Positions 25,901-34,137 of a stretch of DNA of 64,000 nucleotides are shown piece by piece. The stretch lies in contig NZ_JAGPWC010000017.1 in assembly GCF_018119405.1 (NCBI RefSeq), forward strand, positions 1-64,000, given 5' to 3'. Origin of the DNA: Massilia sp. ST3 (lineage in GTDB: Bacteria > Pseudomonadota > Gammaproteobacteria > Burkholderiales > Burkholderiaceae_D). The notes beneath the pieces were generated by a model, which saw nothing but the letters and a program-made list of their open reading frames with translations, had not been told where the DNA came from and made no database searches. Each line of letters opens with the position of its first letter. Within the stretch, counting starts at the first letter, position 1. A program made the translations under genes and the position numbers.

Positions 25901-26767
25901 GTGCGCTTCCGCGACGTCCAGGCCCAGCCGCGCAAGATCATCTCCTCGCCCACCTGGTCGGGCCTGGAGAGCGAGGAAGTCAGCTACAACGCCTGCTACA
26001 CCAATGTGCACGAACTGATCCCATGGCGCACCCTCACCGGCCGCCAGCAGTTCTACCAGGACCATGCCTGGATGCGCGACTTCGGCGAGGGGCTGTGCGT
26101 GTACAAGGCCGCGATCAACACCAAGACCACGGAGGCGATGCTGAATGCCCGCCCGAACGGCAACAAGGAGATCGCGCTGAACTGGATCACTCCGCACCAG
26201 AAATGGGGCATCCACTCGACCTACTCGGACAACCTGCGCATGCTGACCCTGTCGCGCGGCGGCCCCCACGTGTGGCTGTCAGAGATCGACGCCAAAGCGG
26301 CCGGGATCGAGGACAACGACTGGATCGAGGTGTTCAACGTGAACGGCACCCTGACCGCGCGCGCCGTGGTCAGCCAGCGCGTGCCGGAAGGGATGACCCT
26401 GATGTACCACGCCCAGGAAAAGATCGTCAACGTGCCGGGCGCCGAGACCTCGAAGAAGCGCGGCGGCATCCACAACTCGGTCACCCGCGCCGTGACCAAG
26501 CCGACCCACATGATCGGCGGCTACGCCCAGCTGTCCTACGGCTTCAACTACTACGGCACGGTGGGCTCGAACCGCGACGAATTCGTCCTGGTGCGAAAGA
26601 TGCGCGACATCGACTGGATGGAAGGCGCGCGCGACGAATCGCGCCCGAACGGCGATGTGAAGACCGGCCAGGGTCCGCTGCGCGCGGTGAACGCGGCCAG
26701 GAAGCCGGCCAGGGCGGCCGAGACCGAACCCGCCATCGCCCTCGCGCCGTCGCCCAAGGGCGCATGA
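22955..26767 (+). CDS. narG: Respiratory nitrate reductase alpha subunit
   Basis: A 1270-residue molybdoenzyme, normal length for NarG. Near residue 50 THGVNCTGSCSWK provides the His and Cys ligands of the FS0 [4Fe-4S] cluster. YCDLPPSSPQVWGEQTDVPE contains the conserved region near the Asp ligand of molybdenum. The N terminus MSHFLDRLKFFGTPKQTFSN lacks a Tat twin-arginine, as expected for a cytoplasm-facing subunit. It reduces nitrate to nitrite using quinol electrons from NarI through NarH. It is first of narGHJI and 19 bases from narH; the cofactor depends on moeA, moaD and moaE in this region. Confidence 0.97.
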   Translation: MSHFLDRLKFFGTPKQTFSNGHGAVVQEDRTWENAYRQRWQHDKIVRSTHGVNCTGSCSWKVYVKNGLITWETQQTDYPRTRPDLPNHEPRGCPRGASYSWYVYSAQRVKHPMVRGRLMQMWREARITRDPVGAWEYISQDPERARSYKSVRGQGGFVRASWDEVNEIIAAANAFTIKKYGPDRIIGFSPIPAMSMVSYAAGTRYLSLIGGVAMSFYDWYCDLPPSSPQVWGEQTDVPESADWYNSTYLMVWGSNVPMTRTPDAHFYTEVRYKGTKTVAVSSDFGEMAKFGDIWLAPKQGTDAALAMAMGHVIMKEYHATGKSAYFNAYAKQYTDFPMLVLLKERDGTLVPDYFLRASHLANSLDETNNPEWKTLVLDQASGRIVAPSGSIGFRWGESGKWNLEQKEGTSGAAIDPQLSLIEANDGVVPVGFPYFGGKDADDLLLRNVPVKRISLADGSEALVTTVFDLSMANYGVDRGICPNAAKSYEDDVPYTPAWQVKHTGVKAADVITVAREFADNADRTRGKSMVIVGAALNHWYHMDMTYRGIINMLMMCGCIGQSGGGWAHYVGQEKLRPQTGWTPLAFALDWNRPSRQMNSTSFFYAHTSQWRHEKLHTDEILCPTADGELGEMSLIDFNAKAERMGWLPSAPQLETNPLEVVRAAEAAGQDPVKYAVEQIKTGKLNFSCDDPDNPANFPRNMFVWRSNILGSSGKGHEYFLKYLLGTQNALMSDEDECIKPRDIKVRPAAEGKLDLLVVLDFRMSTTCLYGDIVLPTATWYEKDDLNTSDMHPFIHPLSEAVQPLWQSKSDWEIYKGIAAKFSEIGGAYLGTGKDLVLTPLMHDTPGELGQPFDPKDWRAGECEPIPGKTMPAMTVVERNFADVYKKYTSVGPLLEKAGNGGKGIGWKTEHEVEILRGINRTVLEEGVSKGQPRLDTAIDAAEMILSLAPETNGHVAVKAWDALSKITGRDHTHLAIPREHDSVRFRDVQAQPRKIISSPTWSGLESEEVSYNACYTNVHELIPWRTLTGRQQFYQDHAWMRDFGEGLCVYKAAINTKTTEAMLNARPNGNKEIALNWITPHQKWGIHSTYSDNLRMLTLSRGGPHVWLSEIDAKAAGIEDNDWIEVFNVNGTLTARAVVSQRVPEGMTLMYHAQEKIVNVPGAETSKKRGGIHNSVTRAVTKPTHMIGGYAQLSYGFNYYGTVGSNRDEFVLVRKMRDIDWMEGARDESRPNGDVKTGQGPLRAVNAARKPARAAETEPAIALAPSPKGA

Positions 26768-26786
26768 GAATCAATCAGGAGTCAAT

Positions 26787-28343
26787 ATGAAGATCAGAGC
26801 ACAAATCGGCATGGTGTTAAACCTGGACAAGTGCATCGGTTGCCACACCTGTTCGGTGACCTGCAAGAACGTCTGGACCAGCCGCGACGGCGTCGAGTAC
26901 GCGTGGTTCAACAACGTCGAGACCAAACCGGGCATCGGCTATCCGAAGGAATGGGAAAACCAGGACAAGTGGAACGGCGGCTGGAAACGCCTCCCCTCGG
27001 GCAAGATCGAGCCGCGCCAGGGTTCGCGCCTGAAGATCCTGGCGAACATCTTCGCCAATCCCAACCTGCCGGCGATCGACGAGTACTACGAGCCCTTCAC
27101 CTACGACTACGAGCGCCTGCAGAACGCGCCGCTGTCGGAGACGCCGCCGACCGCGCGCCCGATCTCGGTCTTGACCGGCAAGAAGATGGACAAGATCGAG
27201 TGGGGCCCGAACTGGGAGGACGACCTGGGCGGCGAATTCGCCAAGCGCAGCAAGGACAAGCTGTTCGACAACGTGCAGAAGGAGATGTACTCGACCTTCG
27301 AGAACACCTTCATGATGTACCTGCCGCGCCTGTGCGAGCATTGCCTGAACCCGGCCTGCGTGGCGTCTTGCCCGTCCGGCTCGGTATACAAGCGCGAGGA
27401 CGACGGCATCGTGCTGATCGACCAGGACAAGTGCCGCGGCTGGCGCATGTGCATCTCTGGTTGCCCCTACAAGAAGATCTACTACAACTGGTCCTCGGGG
27501 AAGGCCGAGAAGTGCACCTTCTGCTACCCGCGCATCGAGGCCGGCCAGCCGACCGTGTGTTCCGAAACCTGCGTGGGCCGCATCCGCTACCTGGGCGTGC
27601 TGCTCTACGACGCGGACAAGATCGAGGCCGCGGCCTCGGTGGCCGACGAGCAGGACCTGTACGAGGCCCAGCTTGGCCTGTTCCTCGACCCGCACGATCC
27701 GAAGGTGATCGAGGAGGCGCGGCGCCAGGGCATTCCCGACGCCTGGCTGGAATCGGCCAGGCGCTCGCCGGTGTACAAGATGGCGGTCGAGTGGAAGATC
27801 GCCTTCCCGCTGCACCCGGAATACCGCACCTTGCCGATGGTCTGGTACATCCCGCCGCTGTCGCCGATCCAGGCCGCCGCGGAAAGCGGCAAGATGGGCA
27901 TGAACGGCATCCTGCCGGACACCCGCAGCCTGCGCATCCCGGTGCGCTACCTGGCCAACCTGCTTACGGCGGGCAAGGAGGCGCCGGTGGTCCATGCGCT
28001 CGACCGCATGCTGGCGATGCGCGCCTACATGCGCGCCAAGTCGGTGGACGGCGCCGGCGACCTGAAGGTGCTGGAACAGGTGGGCCTGAGCCAGGCGGTG
28101 GTCGAGGACATGTACCACATCATGGCCATCGCCAACTACGAAGACCGCTTCGTGATCCCGAGCAGCCACAAGGAGATGGCCGAGGACAGCTTCAACGAGA
28201 AGGGCTCCTGCGGTTTCTCGTTCGGCAACGGCTGCTCGGACGGCGTCAGCGACGCCTCCCTGTTCGGCAAGAGGAAGCAGGGTTCGGTGACGTTCGTCTC
28301 CATGCCCAAGTCGCGCAAGAAAAAAGAAGCCGAGCAGGCGTAA
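26787..28343 (+). CDS. narH: Respiratory nitrate reductase beta subunit
   Basis: A 518-residue iron-sulfur protein. Cysteine groups are visible: LDKCIGCHTCSVTCKNVW near the N terminus, then CEHCLNPACVASCPSG, DKCRGWRMCISGCPYKK and CTFCYPRIEAGQPTVCSETC. The Trp in CRGWRMC replaces one cysteine, which gives the [3Fe-4S] cluster known in NarH. It passes electrons from the b-type hemes of NarI to NarG on the cytoplasmic side. A ribosome site (CAGGAG) precedes the ATG. It is 26 bases from narJ. Confidence 0.97.
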   Translation: MKIRAQIGMVLNLDKCIGCHTCSVTCKNVWTSRDGVEYAWFNNVETKPGIGYPKEWENQDKWNGGWKRLPSGKIEPRQGSRLKILANIFANPNLPAIDEYYEPFTYDYERLQNAPLSETPPTARPISVLTGKKMDKIEWGPNWEDDLGGEFAKRSKDKLFDNVQKEMYSTFENTFMMYLPRLCEHCLNPACVASCPSGSVYKREDDGIVLIDQDKCRGWRMCISGCPYKKIYYNWSSGKAEKCTFCYPRIEAGQPTVCSETCVGRIRYLGVLLYDADKIEAAASVADEQDLYEAQLGLFLDPHDPKVIEEARRQGIPDAWLESARRSPVYKMAVEWKIAFPLHPEYRTLPMVWYIPPLSPIQAAAESGKMGMNGILPDTRSLRIPVRYLANLLTAGKEAPVVHALDRMLAMRAYMRAKSVDGAGDLKVLEQVGLSQAVVEDMYHIMAIANYEDRFVIPSSHKEMAEDSFNEKGSCGFSFGNGCSDGVSDASLFGKRKQGSVTFVSMPKSRKKKEAEQA

Positions 28344-28369
28344 GCCCGGCCACCGTCCAAGGAACCACT

Positions 28370-29032
28370 ATGCAACACTTTCAAATCCTGTCGGCCCTGC
28401 TGCTCTATCCCGAGCCTGAACTGGTGGCCGCGCTGCCCGAGCTGGAGGCCGGCCTCGAACACAACCCGCGCATGCTGGCCGTGCTGCGCCCGGTGTTCGA
28501 GCACCTGGCGCGCGCAGACCTGATCACCCTGCAGCAGGTCTACGTCCAGACCTTCGACCGTACGCCCTCGCACTCGCTGCACCTGTTCGAGCATATCCAC
28601 GGCGAATCGCGCGACCGCGGCCAGGCCATGGTCGACCTGATGGAGGAATACAAGAAGCACGGCCTGGCCATGACCGAGGACGAACTGCCCGACTACGTGC
28701 CGCTGTTCCTGGAATTCCTGTCCCAGCTGCCGACCGAGGACGCCGCCGGGCGCCTGCTGGGCGACGCGGTGCACGTTCTGGCCCACATCGGCCGCAAGCT
28801 GTCCGCCAACGGCAGCGTCTACGCCTGCGTGTTCGAGGTGCTGGAAGGACTCAGCCCGGTCGCGGCCGAGGCGCTCAGCGAGCCGCCGGTCAAGGACATG
28901 GACGAGGCCCTGGAAACCTTCGGCCCGGGCGTGGACGGCGTCGAACCGCTGCTCAAGCCCCAGGCCGGGGGCCTGCAGCCGATCAACTTCTACCCGAAAG
29001 GCACGCACCGCGCGGCCGCCGCCCAGCACTAG
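28370..29032 (+). CDS. narJ: Nitrate reductase molybdenum cofactor assembly chaperone
   Basis: A 220-residue all-helical TorD/NarJ-type chaperone. ATG 28370 begins MQHFQILSALLLYPEPELVA; the open frame extends upstream through narH in another frame without meaning. Conserved parts are QTFDRTPSHSLHLFEHIHGE (near residue 65) and PDYVPLFLEFLSQLP. NarJ binds apo-NarG and aids cofactor insertion and membrane docking. It sits in its usual place between narH and narI, 9 bases before narI. Confidence 0.95.
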   Translation: MQHFQILSALLLYPEPELVAALPELEAGLEHNPRMLAVLRPVFEHLARADLITLQQVYVQTFDRTPSHSLHLFEHIHGESRDRGQAMVDLMEEYKKHGLAMTEDELPDYVPLFLEFLSQLPTEDAAGRLLGDAVHVLAHIGRKLSANGSVYACVFEVLEGLSPVAAEALSEPPVKDMDEALETFGPGVDGVEPLLKPQAGGLQPINFYPKGTHRAAAAQH

Positions 29033-29041
29033 GAGACCACC

Positions 29042-29725
29042 ATGAACTACCTGCACCACTTCACCTTCGGGATCTATCCCTACATCGCGCTGGCGATCTT
29101 CCTGCTGGGAAGCCTGATCCGTTTCGACCGCGAGCAGTACACCTGGAAGTCGGAATCGAGCCAGGTGCTGCACCGCGGCAGCCTGCGCCTGGGCAGCACC
29201 CTGTTCCACATCGGCGTGATCGGCCTGTTCTTCGGCCACGCCGCCGGCCTGCTGACCCCGGTTTGGGTCTGGGACACGCTGGGCGTGCCGCACGGCGCCA
29301 AGCAGCTGTTCGCGATGGTCGCGGGCGGCGTCATGGGCACGCTGTGCCTGATCGGCATCCTGCTGCTGCTGGCGCGCCGCTTCGCCAGCGACCGCCTGCG
29401 CAAGGTCACCAGCTTCAAGGACAAGATCGTGCTGCTGTGGATCCTGGCCACCCTGCTGCTCGGCCTGTACTCCATCGTGGTCTCGGCCGACCACCTCGAC
29501 GGCCACACCATGGTCCAGCTGATGCAGTGGGCCCAGCACATCGTGACCTTCCGCGGCGACGCCCCCGACTTCATCCTCGATGCGCCGCTGGTGTTCAAGC
29601 TGCACCTCTTCATGGGCATGTCGCTGTTCGTGATCTTCCCGTTCACCCGCCTGGTGCACGTGTGGAGCGGCTTCGGCGCCGTCGCCTACCTGGGCCGCGC
29701 CTTCCAGCTGGTCCGTCCACGTTGA
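29042..29725 (+). CDS. narI: Respiratory nitrate reductase gamma subunit (cytochrome b)
   Basis: A 227-residue membrane protein with five hydrophobic segments, starting MNYLHHFTFGIYPYIALAIF. Histidines expected to bind the two b hemes are in FHIGVIGLFFGHAAG near the second span and in FKLHLFMGMSLFVIFPFTRLVH near the last. It oxidises quinol at the periplasmic side and passes electrons to NarH. The gene closes the structural operon and is followed after 18 bases by a parvulin-type isomerase gene. Confidence 0.96.
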   Translation: MNYLHHFTFGIYPYIALAIFLLGSLIRFDREQYTWKSESSQVLHRGSLRLGSTLFHIGVIGLFFGHAAGLLTPVWVWDTLGVPHGAKQLFAMVAGGVMGTLCLIGILLLLARRFASDRLRKVTSFKDKIVLLWILATLLLGLYSIVVSADHLDGHTMVQLMQWAQHIVTFRGDAPDFILDAPLVFKLHLFMGMSLFVIFPFTRLVHVWSGFGAVAYLGRAFQLVRPR

Positions 29726-29743
29726 TCGAGCAAGGAGACTATC

Positions 29744-30490
29744 ATGGGACTGTCCGTCAACGGCGTCGACATCGACGACAGCGCGATCGCGCAGGAACTG
29801 CCGCACCACCAGGGCAGCGCCAATCCGCTCAAGGAAACGGTGCACGAAGTCGTGCTGCGCACCGTACTGCTGCAGGAAGCGCGCCGACTGGGCCTGGACG
29901 GGCGGGATGAGGATGCCCTCATCGAGGCGCTGTTCGAGCGCGAGGTGCGGGTGCCGCCGGCCGACGAAGCCGCCTGCGCGCGCTTCTACAGCCAGCATCC
30001 GCAGCGCTTCACCAGCGGCGAGATGCTGGAAGCGCGCCACATCCTGTTCCAGGTCACGCCGAGCGTGCCGCTGGAGCTGGTGCGCGATACCGCGGAAGGC
30101 GTGCTGGAGGCCCTCAAGGCCGAGCCGGGACGCTTCGAGGAACTGGCGCGCCAATACTCGAACTGCAGCTCGGGCGCGGTCGGCGGCCAGTTGGGCCAGC
30201 TGTCGCGCGGCCAGTGCGTGCCGGAGTTCGACAAGCTGCTGTTCCGCCTGGGCGAAGGCGAACTGGCTTCGCGCCTGGTCGAAACCCGCTTCGGCCTGCA
30301 CATCGTGCAGGTGCTGCGTCGCGTCGAAGGCAGGCTGCTGCCATTCGCCGCCGTGCACGCCCAGATCGCCGACTACCTGAGCACGGCGGCCTGGCAGCGC
30401 GGCATCCACCAGTACATGCAGCTGCTGGTCGGTCGCGCCGAGATCGGCGGCGTCACGCTGGACGGCGCTTCCACCCCGCTGGTGCAGTAG
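29744..30490 (+). CDS. Parvulin-type peptidyl-prolyl isomerase of the nar operon
   Basis: A 248-residue protein, ATG 29744 with AAGGAG upstream. The parvulin (PpiC/SurA) domain lies in about residues 95-195: MLEARHILFQV, FEELARQYSNCSSGAVGGQLG, LSRGQCVPEFDKLLF and ETRFGLHIVQVLRR are typical. No signal peptide is visible, so it probably acts in the cytoplasm, like NifM-type isomerases. Direct linkage to narI suggests help in folding or maturing the nitrate reductase complex. Confidence 0.85.
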   Translation: MGLSVNGVDIDDSAIAQELPHHQGSANPLKETVHEVVLRTVLLQEARRLGLDGRDEDALIEALFEREVRVPPADEAACARFYSQHPQRFTSGEMLEARHILFQVTPSVPLELVRDTAEGVLEALKAEPGRFEELARQYSNCSSGAVGGQLGQLSRGQCVPEFDKLLFRLGEGELASRLVETRFGLHIVQVLRRVEGRLLPFAAVHAQIADYLSTAAWQRGIHQYMQLLVGRAEIGGVTLDGASTPLVQ

Positions 30491-30498
30491 GCCGTCCC

Positions 30499-31128
30499 AT
30501 GGCGCATTCCCGCATGATGCTTCCCGTCCCGCCCGTGGCGCCGCATTCCGTGCTCGACGACCTGCAGGCGCTCGTGGCCGGCACCATGCTGGTGTCGCTG
30601 GGCGTCGGGCTGATGGGCAAGGCCGGCCTGGTCACCGGCGGCGTCGCCGGCCTGTGCCTGCTGCTGCATTACGCGAGCGGCATCGGCTTCGGCAAAATCT
30701 TCTTCGCCCTCAGCCTGCCCTTCTACGCCTTCGCCCTGCGCAAGCTGGGCTGGCGCTTCACGCTCAAGACCCTGGGCGCGGTACTGCTGTTCTCCTTCGC
30801 CAGCGAGCTGCTGCCGCGCGCCCTGGAGCTGGAGCGCGTGCATCCGCTGTACGCGGCCGTGATGGGCGGGGTCCTGGCCGGGGTGGGCCTGTTGATGCTG
30901 TTCCGCCACCAGGCCAGCCTGGGCGGCTTCAACATCCTGTGCCTCTACCTGCAGGAGCGCTTCGGCTGGCGCGCCGGCCTGGTGCAGCTGGCGCTGGACG
31001 CCTTGATCCTGCTGGCCTCGCTGGCCGTGATTCCGCTGCGCGCCTGGCTGCTGTCGCTGGCCGGCACCGCGGTCCTCAACCTGTCCCTGGCGATCAACCA
31101 CCGCCCGGGGCGCTATCTGGCGCGCTGA
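30499..31128 (+). CDS. YitT family membrane protein
   Basis: A 209-residue integral membrane protein with five or six hydrophobic spans; start at ATG 30499, 8 bases after the isomerase stop. The segments LVSLGVGLMGKAGLVTGGVA and LLMLFRHQASLGGFNILCLY match the YitT/YczE-like DUF161 family. The family role is uncertain. It may ride on the nar transcript by proximity, but nothing in its sequence ties it to nitrate. Confidence 0.75.
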   Translation: MAHSRMMLPVPPVAPHSVLDDLQALVAGTMLVSLGVGLMGKAGLVTGGVAGLCLLLHYASGIGFGKIFFALSLPFYAFALRKLGWRFTLKTLGAVLLFSFASELLPRALELERVHPLYAAVMGGVLAGVGLLMLFRHQASLGGFNILCLYLQERFGWRAGLVQLALDALILLASLAVIPLRAWLLSLAGTAVLNLSLAINHRPGRYLAR

Positions 31129-31144
31129 CGCGCCATTTCCCACC

Positions 31145-31549
31145 ATGCAGATCGCAGATTTTTCCGATTTCCTCGCCGCAGCCCGCTCGCAGGACGAGCC
31201 GCAGCGGCTGCTGTTCGTGTTCGCCGTGGCCGAGCTTCCGCAGACCCATTCTCCCGGCCAGAAGAAGCGTTTCGAGGCCGGGCGCGGCGGCGCCCTGGCG
31301 CCGGTCATGTGCGTCGACAAGGCGCCTGCCGACCTGGGCGGCTTCGCCGCGCTGGCGGCGGAATCGCGCCATACCGGCCAAGCCTGGGACATGGTATTCG
31401 TGGCCGCGCTGCCCGGTCGCGACGACAAGACCCCGGAGCAAAACGACGTGGAGCGCGCGCTGCGCATGATGGTCGACGCGGTCCACCGCGGCGCCATCGA
31501 GCGCTTCCTGGCCTTCGACCCCGATGGCCTGACCGTGCAATTCCACTAG
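31145..31549 (+). CDS. Conserved hypothetical protein, 134 aa
   Basis: A 134-residue soluble protein, MQIADFSDFLAAARSQDEPQ. It contains QRLLFVFAVAELP, GGALAPVMCVDKAPADLGGF and WDMVFVAALPGR, a pattern I associate with a small betaproteobacterial family that databases sometimes label ribonucleotide reductase subunit alpha; nothing here resembles a reductase active site, so that label should not be taken as function. It lies 16 bases after the YitT gene and before the ubi genes. Confidence 0.6.
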   Translation: MQIADFSDFLAAARSQDEPQRLLFVFAVAELPQTHSPGQKKRFEAGRGGALAPVMCVDKAPADLGGFAALAAESRHTGQAWDMVFVAALPGRDDKTPEQNDVERALRMMVDAVHRGAIERFLAFDPDGLTVQFH

Positions 31550-31560
31550 CCGCGCCCTTC

Positions 31561-31574
31561 TTGAACCAGTTCAT
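31561..31574 (+). promoter_or_regulatory. FNR-type site upstream of ubiU
   Basis: TTGAACCAGTTCAT fits TTGA-N6-TCAA with one mismatch in the right half and lies 71 bases before the ubiU ATG. Its core AACCAGTT recurs at 34517 and, inverted, at 37103. It likely binds an FNR/CRP-family regulator for low oxygen. No strong -10 is seen at the class II distance. Confidence 0.5.
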
Positions 31575-31645
31575 GGCGCTTCCCCGGGCGCCGGGGCCAT
31601 GCTCCGGCCAGGGTGAATGCCGCTCCCCCTTTTAGACGGAGATCC

Positions 31646-32692
31646 ATGCCTTCCATCCTTACCGATACCACCACCGCCCCGGCGGCCAGGCCGGCCTTCG
31701 ACCTGGTCTGCCCCGCCGGCAGCCTGCCTGCCCTGAAGGCCGCGGTCGACAACGGCGCCGACTGCGTCTACCTCGGCTTTCGCGACGCCACCAATGCGCG
31801 CAACTTCGCCGGCCTGAACTTCAGCGAACGCGCCATCGCCGACGGCATCGACTACGCCCACCGGCGCGGCCGCCAGGTCTTCCTGGCCCTGAACACCTAT
31901 GCCCAGCCGGGCGCCCTGGAAACATGGCGCGGCGCGGTCGACCACGCCGCCGACCTCGGCATCGACGCCGTAATCCTCGCCGATCCCGGACTGATGGAAT
32001 ATGCCACGCGCACCTATCCGAAGCTGCGCCTGCATTTGTCGGTCCAGGGCTCGGCCACCAATGCCGAGGCGATCAATTTCTACCACCGCCACTTCGGCAT
32101 CGCCCGCGCCGTGCTGCCGCGCGTCCTGTCGCTGGCCCAGGTCGAGCAGGTGATCGGCAACACCCCGGTCGAGATCGAGGTGTTCGGCTTCGGCAGCCTG
32201 TGCGTGATGGTCGAAGGACGCTGCCAGCTGTCCTCCTACGCCACCGGCGAGTCGCCCAACACCCACGGCGTGTGCTCGCCCGCCAAGGCGGTGCGCTGGC
32301 AGCCCACGCCAAAAGGGTTGGAAGCGCGCCTGAACGAAGTGCTGATCGACCGCTACGCCGACGGCGAGCATGCCGGTTATCCGACTCTGTGCAAAGGCCG
32401 CTTCGACGTAGGCGACGAAACCTATTACGCGGTCGAGGAGCCGACCAGCCTGAACACCCTCGAGATCCTGCCCAAGCTGGTCGCCCTGGGCGCCCGCGCC
32501 GTCAAGATCGAAGGCCGCCAGCGCAGCCCGGCCTACGTGGCCCAGGTCACGCGCGTGTGGCGCGAGGCGATCGACTGCTGCCTGTCGGAACACCAGCGCT
32601 ACTCGGTCAAGCCGGCCTGGATGAACGAGCTGGACAAGGTGGCCGAGGGCCAGCAGCACACGCTCGGCGCCTATCACCGCCCCTGGAAGTGA
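31646..32692 (+). CDS. ubiU: Ubiquinone biosynthesis protein UbiU (peptidase U32 family)
   Basis: A 348-residue U32-family protein. ATG 31646 is chosen because CGGAG lies just upstream. FDLVCPAGSLPALKAAVDNG at the N terminus and LSVQGSATNAEAINFYHRHF are typical of UbiU/YhbU. Cysteines in GSLCVMVEGRCQLSSY, GVCSPAK and YPTLCKGRF are the expected ligands of a [4Fe-4S] cluster. With UbiV it hydroxylates ubiquinone precursors without oxygen, using prephenate in the studied systems. It is followed by ubiV and ubiT, forming the complete anaerobic ubiquinone set next to narGHJI. Confidence 0.92.
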   Translation: MPSILTDTTTAPAARPAFDLVCPAGSLPALKAAVDNGADCVYLGFRDATNARNFAGLNFSERAIADGIDYAHRRGRQVFLALNTYAQPGALETWRGAVDHAADLGIDAVILADPGLMEYATRTYPKLRLHLSVQGSATNAEAINFYHRHFGIARAVLPRVLSLAQVEQVIGNTPVEIEVFGFGSLCVMVEGRCQLSSYATGESPNTHGVCSPAKAVRWQPTPKGLEARLNEVLIDRYADGEHAGYPTLCKGRFDVGDETYYAVEEPTSLNTLEILPKLVALGARAVKIEGRQRSPAYVAQVTRVWREAIDCCLSEHQRYSVKPAWMNELDKVAEGQQHTLGAYHRPWK

Positions 32693-32717
32693 ACATGAAC
32701 CGACTGGAGCAACCGAC

Positions 32718-33605
32718 TTGAAACTCGCCCTCGCCCCGATCCAGTACTACTGGCCGCGCGACACCGTCTTCGCCTTCTACGAGGAGATGGCCGCGGCTCC
32801 CGTCGACATCGTCTACCTCGGCGAAGCCGTGTGCTCGCGCCGCCACGAACTGCGCCTGCCCGACTGGCTGGCGCTGGCCGACCGCCTCGAGCAGGCCGGC
32901 AAGCAGGTCGTACTCTCGACCCAGGTGCTGATCGAATCCGGCTCCGACCTGGGCACCCTGCGCCGCATCGCGTCCAACGGCCGCCACCTGGTCGAGGCCA
33001 ACGACATGGGCGCGCTGCAGTGCATGGCCGGGCGCCCCTTCGTCGCCGGCCCCCACCTGAACCTGTACAACGCACCATCCCTGGCGATCGTCGCACGCGA
33101 AGGGGCAGTGCGCTGGGTCATGCCGCTGGAAATGTCGCGCGCCTGCCTGGAGCAGGTGCTGGCCCGGCGCCCTGCCGGCCTGGAGACCGAGGTCTTCGCC
33201 TACGGCCGCCTGCCGCTCGCCTTCTCCGCGCGCTGCTTCACCGCGCGCCACCGCAACCTGCCCAAGGACGACTGCCGCTTCAGCTGCATCGACCACCCCG
33301 ATGGCCTCCTGATGGAAACCCGGGAGAAGCAGCCCTTCCTGGTGCTGAACGGCATCCAGACCCAGTCGGCCCTGGTCTATAACCTGGCCGCCGAGATCCC
33401 GGCCATGCGCGCGGCCGGTGTCGACGTGCTGCGCCTCAGTCCCCAGTCCGCCCGCATGGGCGAGATCGTGGCCCTGATGCGCGCCGCCGTGGACGGCGCG
33501 CTGGCCCCGGCCGACGCCGCGGCCAGCATGGCGCCGCTGATGCCGGCCGCCGCCTGCGACGGCTTCTGGCACGGGCGGCCCGGACTGGAACAACACCCCG
33601 CCTGA
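32718..33605 (+). CDS. ubiV: Ubiquinone biosynthesis protein UbiV (peptidase U32 family)
   Basis: A 295-residue U32-family protein, MKLALAPIQYYWPRDTVFAF, of the UbiV/YhbV type. Key parts are VYLGEAVCSRRHELR and the cysteine-bearing segment SARCFTARHRNLPKDDCRFSC, expected to bind a [4Fe-4S] cluster. It forms a complex with UbiU for oxygen-independent hydroxylation in ubiquinone synthesis. The start is 25 bases after ubiU. The gene is the middle one of ubiUVT, as in other denitrifying proteobacteria, though the order varies. Confidence 0.92.
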   Translation: MKLALAPIQYYWPRDTVFAFYEEMAAAPVDIVYLGEAVCSRRHELRLPDWLALADRLEQAGKQVVLSTQVLIESGSDLGTLRRIASNGRHLVEANDMGALQCMAGRPFVAGPHLNLYNAPSLAIVAREGAVRWVMPLEMSRACLEQVLARRPAGLETEVFAYGRLPLAFSARCFTARHRNLPKDDCRFSCIDHPDGLLMETREKQPFLVLNGIQTQSALVYNLAAEIPAMRAAGVDVLRLSPQSARMGEIVALMRAAVDGALAPADAAASMAPLMPAAACDGFWHGRPGLEQHPA

Positions 33606-33634
33606 AAGGCGGACCGTACACGAAAGGACAGCTC

Positions 33635-34126
33635 ATGCATACACAAGCGCAACACCTGCCGGCGCCGCTCGGCCGCCTGCTCTCCCTGCTTCCCGCCTAC
33701 CCCGGCTCGCGCCTGTTCGCCTGCGCCCTGAACCTGGCCGTGGTGCGCCACCTGCCCGAGGACGTGCGCTCCACGCTGGCCGGCAAGCGCCTGCGCCTGC
33801 GCACCAGCGACGCCGGCATCGCCGTCGACTTCAGCTGGGACGGGCGCGCCTTCCGTCCCGTCAAGCCGGGCGCCGGCGCCGACCTGACCATCAGCGCCAG
33901 TGCCCACGACTTTTCCCTGCTGGCCCGGCGCAAGGAGGATCCGGACACGCTGTTCTTCAGCCGGCGCCTGGTAATGGAAGGCGACACCGAGCTGGGCCTG
34001 CTGGTCAAGAACACCCTGGACGCGGTCGACGCGCCCCTGTTCGACCCGGCCGCGCTGGCGCCGCGCAGGGTGCTCGGCAAGCTGTTCCCGCCGCGCCGCC
34101 CCGGCCGCCCATCCACCGGGCATTGA
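33635..34126 (+). CDS. ubiT: Ubiquinone biosynthesis accessory factor UbiT (SCP2 domain)
   Basis: A 163-residue protein with an SCP2-like sterol-carrier lipid-binding domain: LRLRTSDAGIAVDFSWDGRAF, ADLTISASAHDFSLLARRKEDPD and FFSRRLVMEGDTELGLLVKN are family features. UbiT (YhbT) binds isoprenoid quinone precursors and is needed for anaerobic ubiquinone formation. It lies 29 bases after ubiV and its end is 11 bases before the GTG of the DGC protein, within a likely single transcript. Confidence 0.9.
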   Translation: MHTQAQHLPAPLGRLLSLLPAYPGSRLFACALNLAVVRHLPEDVRSTLAGKRLRLRTSDAGIAVDFSWDGRAFRPVKPGAGADLTISASAHDFSLLARRKEDPDTLFFSRRLVMEGDTELGLLVKNTLDAVDAPLFDPAALAPRRVLGKLFPPRRPGRPSTGH

Positions 34127-34137
34127 AGGAGGACCCC

